Assembly: GCA_028706695.1 (NCBI GenBank)
Contig: JAQTVU010000248.1
Span: 1 to 5,107 of the forward strand
Source of the DNA: Mycobacterium sp.
GTDB taxonomy: Bacteria > Actinomycetota > Actinomycetes > Mycobacteriales > Mycobacteriaceae
Length of the DNA stretch: 5,107 nucleotides
Direction of reading: 5' to 3'
How positions within the stretch are numbered: the first letter of the stretch is position 1; every line of letters begins with the position of its first letter. Of this stretch, positions 4,655 through 5,107 are shown one piece after another. A program made the position numbers and the translations under genes. Below the pieces are notes generated by a model. The model had not been told where the DNA came from, made no database searches, and saw only the letters and a list, made by a program, of their open reading frames with translations.

Positions 4655-5107
4655 ATGAGCGATCTCGCCAAGGCGGCGGCACGGCGTGCTGTCAAACCGG
4701 CGGACCGCGCCCGGCCGGGGGATGCTGCGACGACGAACCGGCGCGGCAACCGGCTGCCCCGCGACGAGCGACGCGGCCAGCTGCTTGTCGTCGCCAGCGA
4801 TGTCTTTGTCGACCGCGGCTACCACGCGGCCGGGATGGATGAGATCGCCGATCGAGCTGGAGTCAGCAAACCCGTTGTGTATCAACATTTTTCGAGTAAG
4901 CTTGAGTTGTATCTCGCGGTGCTCCACCGGCACGTCGACAACCTGGTTTCCGGGGTGCAGCAAGCGCTGCGCGCCACCACCGACAACCGCGAGCGGTTGC
5001 ATGCGGCTGTGCAGGCGTTCTTCGACTTCATCGAGCATGACAGTCAGGGCTATCGGCTGATCTTCGAAAACGACTACGTCACCGAACCCGAGGTCGCCGC
5101 GCAGGTA
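4655..5107 (+). CDS. TetR-family transcriptional regulator (Rv3208-like), C-terminus cut by window
   Basis: The first 151 codons are present with no stop before the window edge; family members of this type are around 200-230 residues. After a basic, probably disordered N-terminal arm (1-36), residues about 40-90 form the TetR_N DNA-binding domain. Its helix-turn-helix is GMDEIADRAGVSKPVVYQHF (60-79), followed by SSKLELYLAVL. The remaining residues begin the ligand-binding/dimerisation domain (for example AFFDFIEHDSQGYRLIFEND at 121-140). The ATG at 4655 has GAGGA about 4 nt upstream. The frame stays open upstream to another ATG at 4574, which would add 27 residues but has a poor ribosome binding site. 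The gene diverges from the DUF3152-moeZ operon. The inducing ligand and targets are unknown, though a role on the shared intergenic region is plausible. Confidence 0.9.
   Translation, partial: MSDLAKAAARRAVKPADRARPGDAATTNRRGNRLPRDERRGQLLVVASDVFVDRGYHAAGMDEIADRAGVSKPVVYQHFSSKLELYLAVLHRHVDNLVSGVQQALRATTDNRERLHAAVQAFFDFIEHDSQGYRLIFENDYVTEPEVAAQV

Noticed and set aside
3760..4749. A 329-codon minus-strand frame across the DUF3152 gene and the intergenic region
   Set aside because: It overlaps the DUF3152 coding region in another frame, enters the start of the divergent TetR gene antisense, and shows no domain.

Overview
The window looks like chromosomal DNA from a Mycobacterium-like actinobacterium, probably not M. 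tuberculosis itself. DNA is GC-rich throughout. Four consecutive genes match, from memory of the family sequences and gene order, the M. tuberculosis block Rv3205c - moeZ (Rv3206c) - Rv3207c - Rv3208. No database search was possible, so these assignments rest on recognised motifs and remembered homologues.

Left part (1-1181) is mobile DNA, apparently one insertion sequence inside another. An ISAs1-family transposase, minus strand, is intact from its N-terminus through two of the three catalytic acidic residues. It then loses family similarity near position 157 and stops a few codons later, without the C-terminal region that carries the third one. The DNA left of that point (1-156) holds a well-formed ribosome binding site and the first 21 codons of another minus-strand gene resembling an IS3-type transposase OrfA. 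It runs off the window edge. The outer end of the ISAs1 remnant appears to lie near 1181, only 26 bp beyond the stop codon of the next gene.

Middle part (1208-4439) is a probable three-gene minus-strand operon. Transcription would run from a DUF3152 membrane-anchored putative metalloprotease (3414-4439), through moeZ, an E1-like adenylyltransferase/rhodanese that activates and sulfurates sulfur-carrier proteins (2217-3395), to a TIGR02569-type protein with a degenerate kinase-like motif (1208-2062). The first two genes are 18 bp apart. The last two are separated by 154 bp that is almost filled by about 2.4 copies of a 56-bp tandem repeat. Each full repeat unit is a near-perfect two-step hairpin.

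Right part (4440-5107) is a 215-bp divergent intergenic region followed by a plus-strand TetR-family regulator cut by the window end. The intergenic region holds a plausible minus-strand promoter, three degenerate 13-15 bp direct repeats over it, and a weaker plus-strand -10 candidate. This layout suits regulation of both directions from one region, possibly by the TetR protein itself, but that is inference.

No complete new system is visible. The most distinctive items are the hairpin-forming 56-bp repeat between two operon genes, the nested insertion with a possible Shine-Dalgarno-sequestering leader, and an uncharacterised HExxHxxGxxxH protein next to moeZ.
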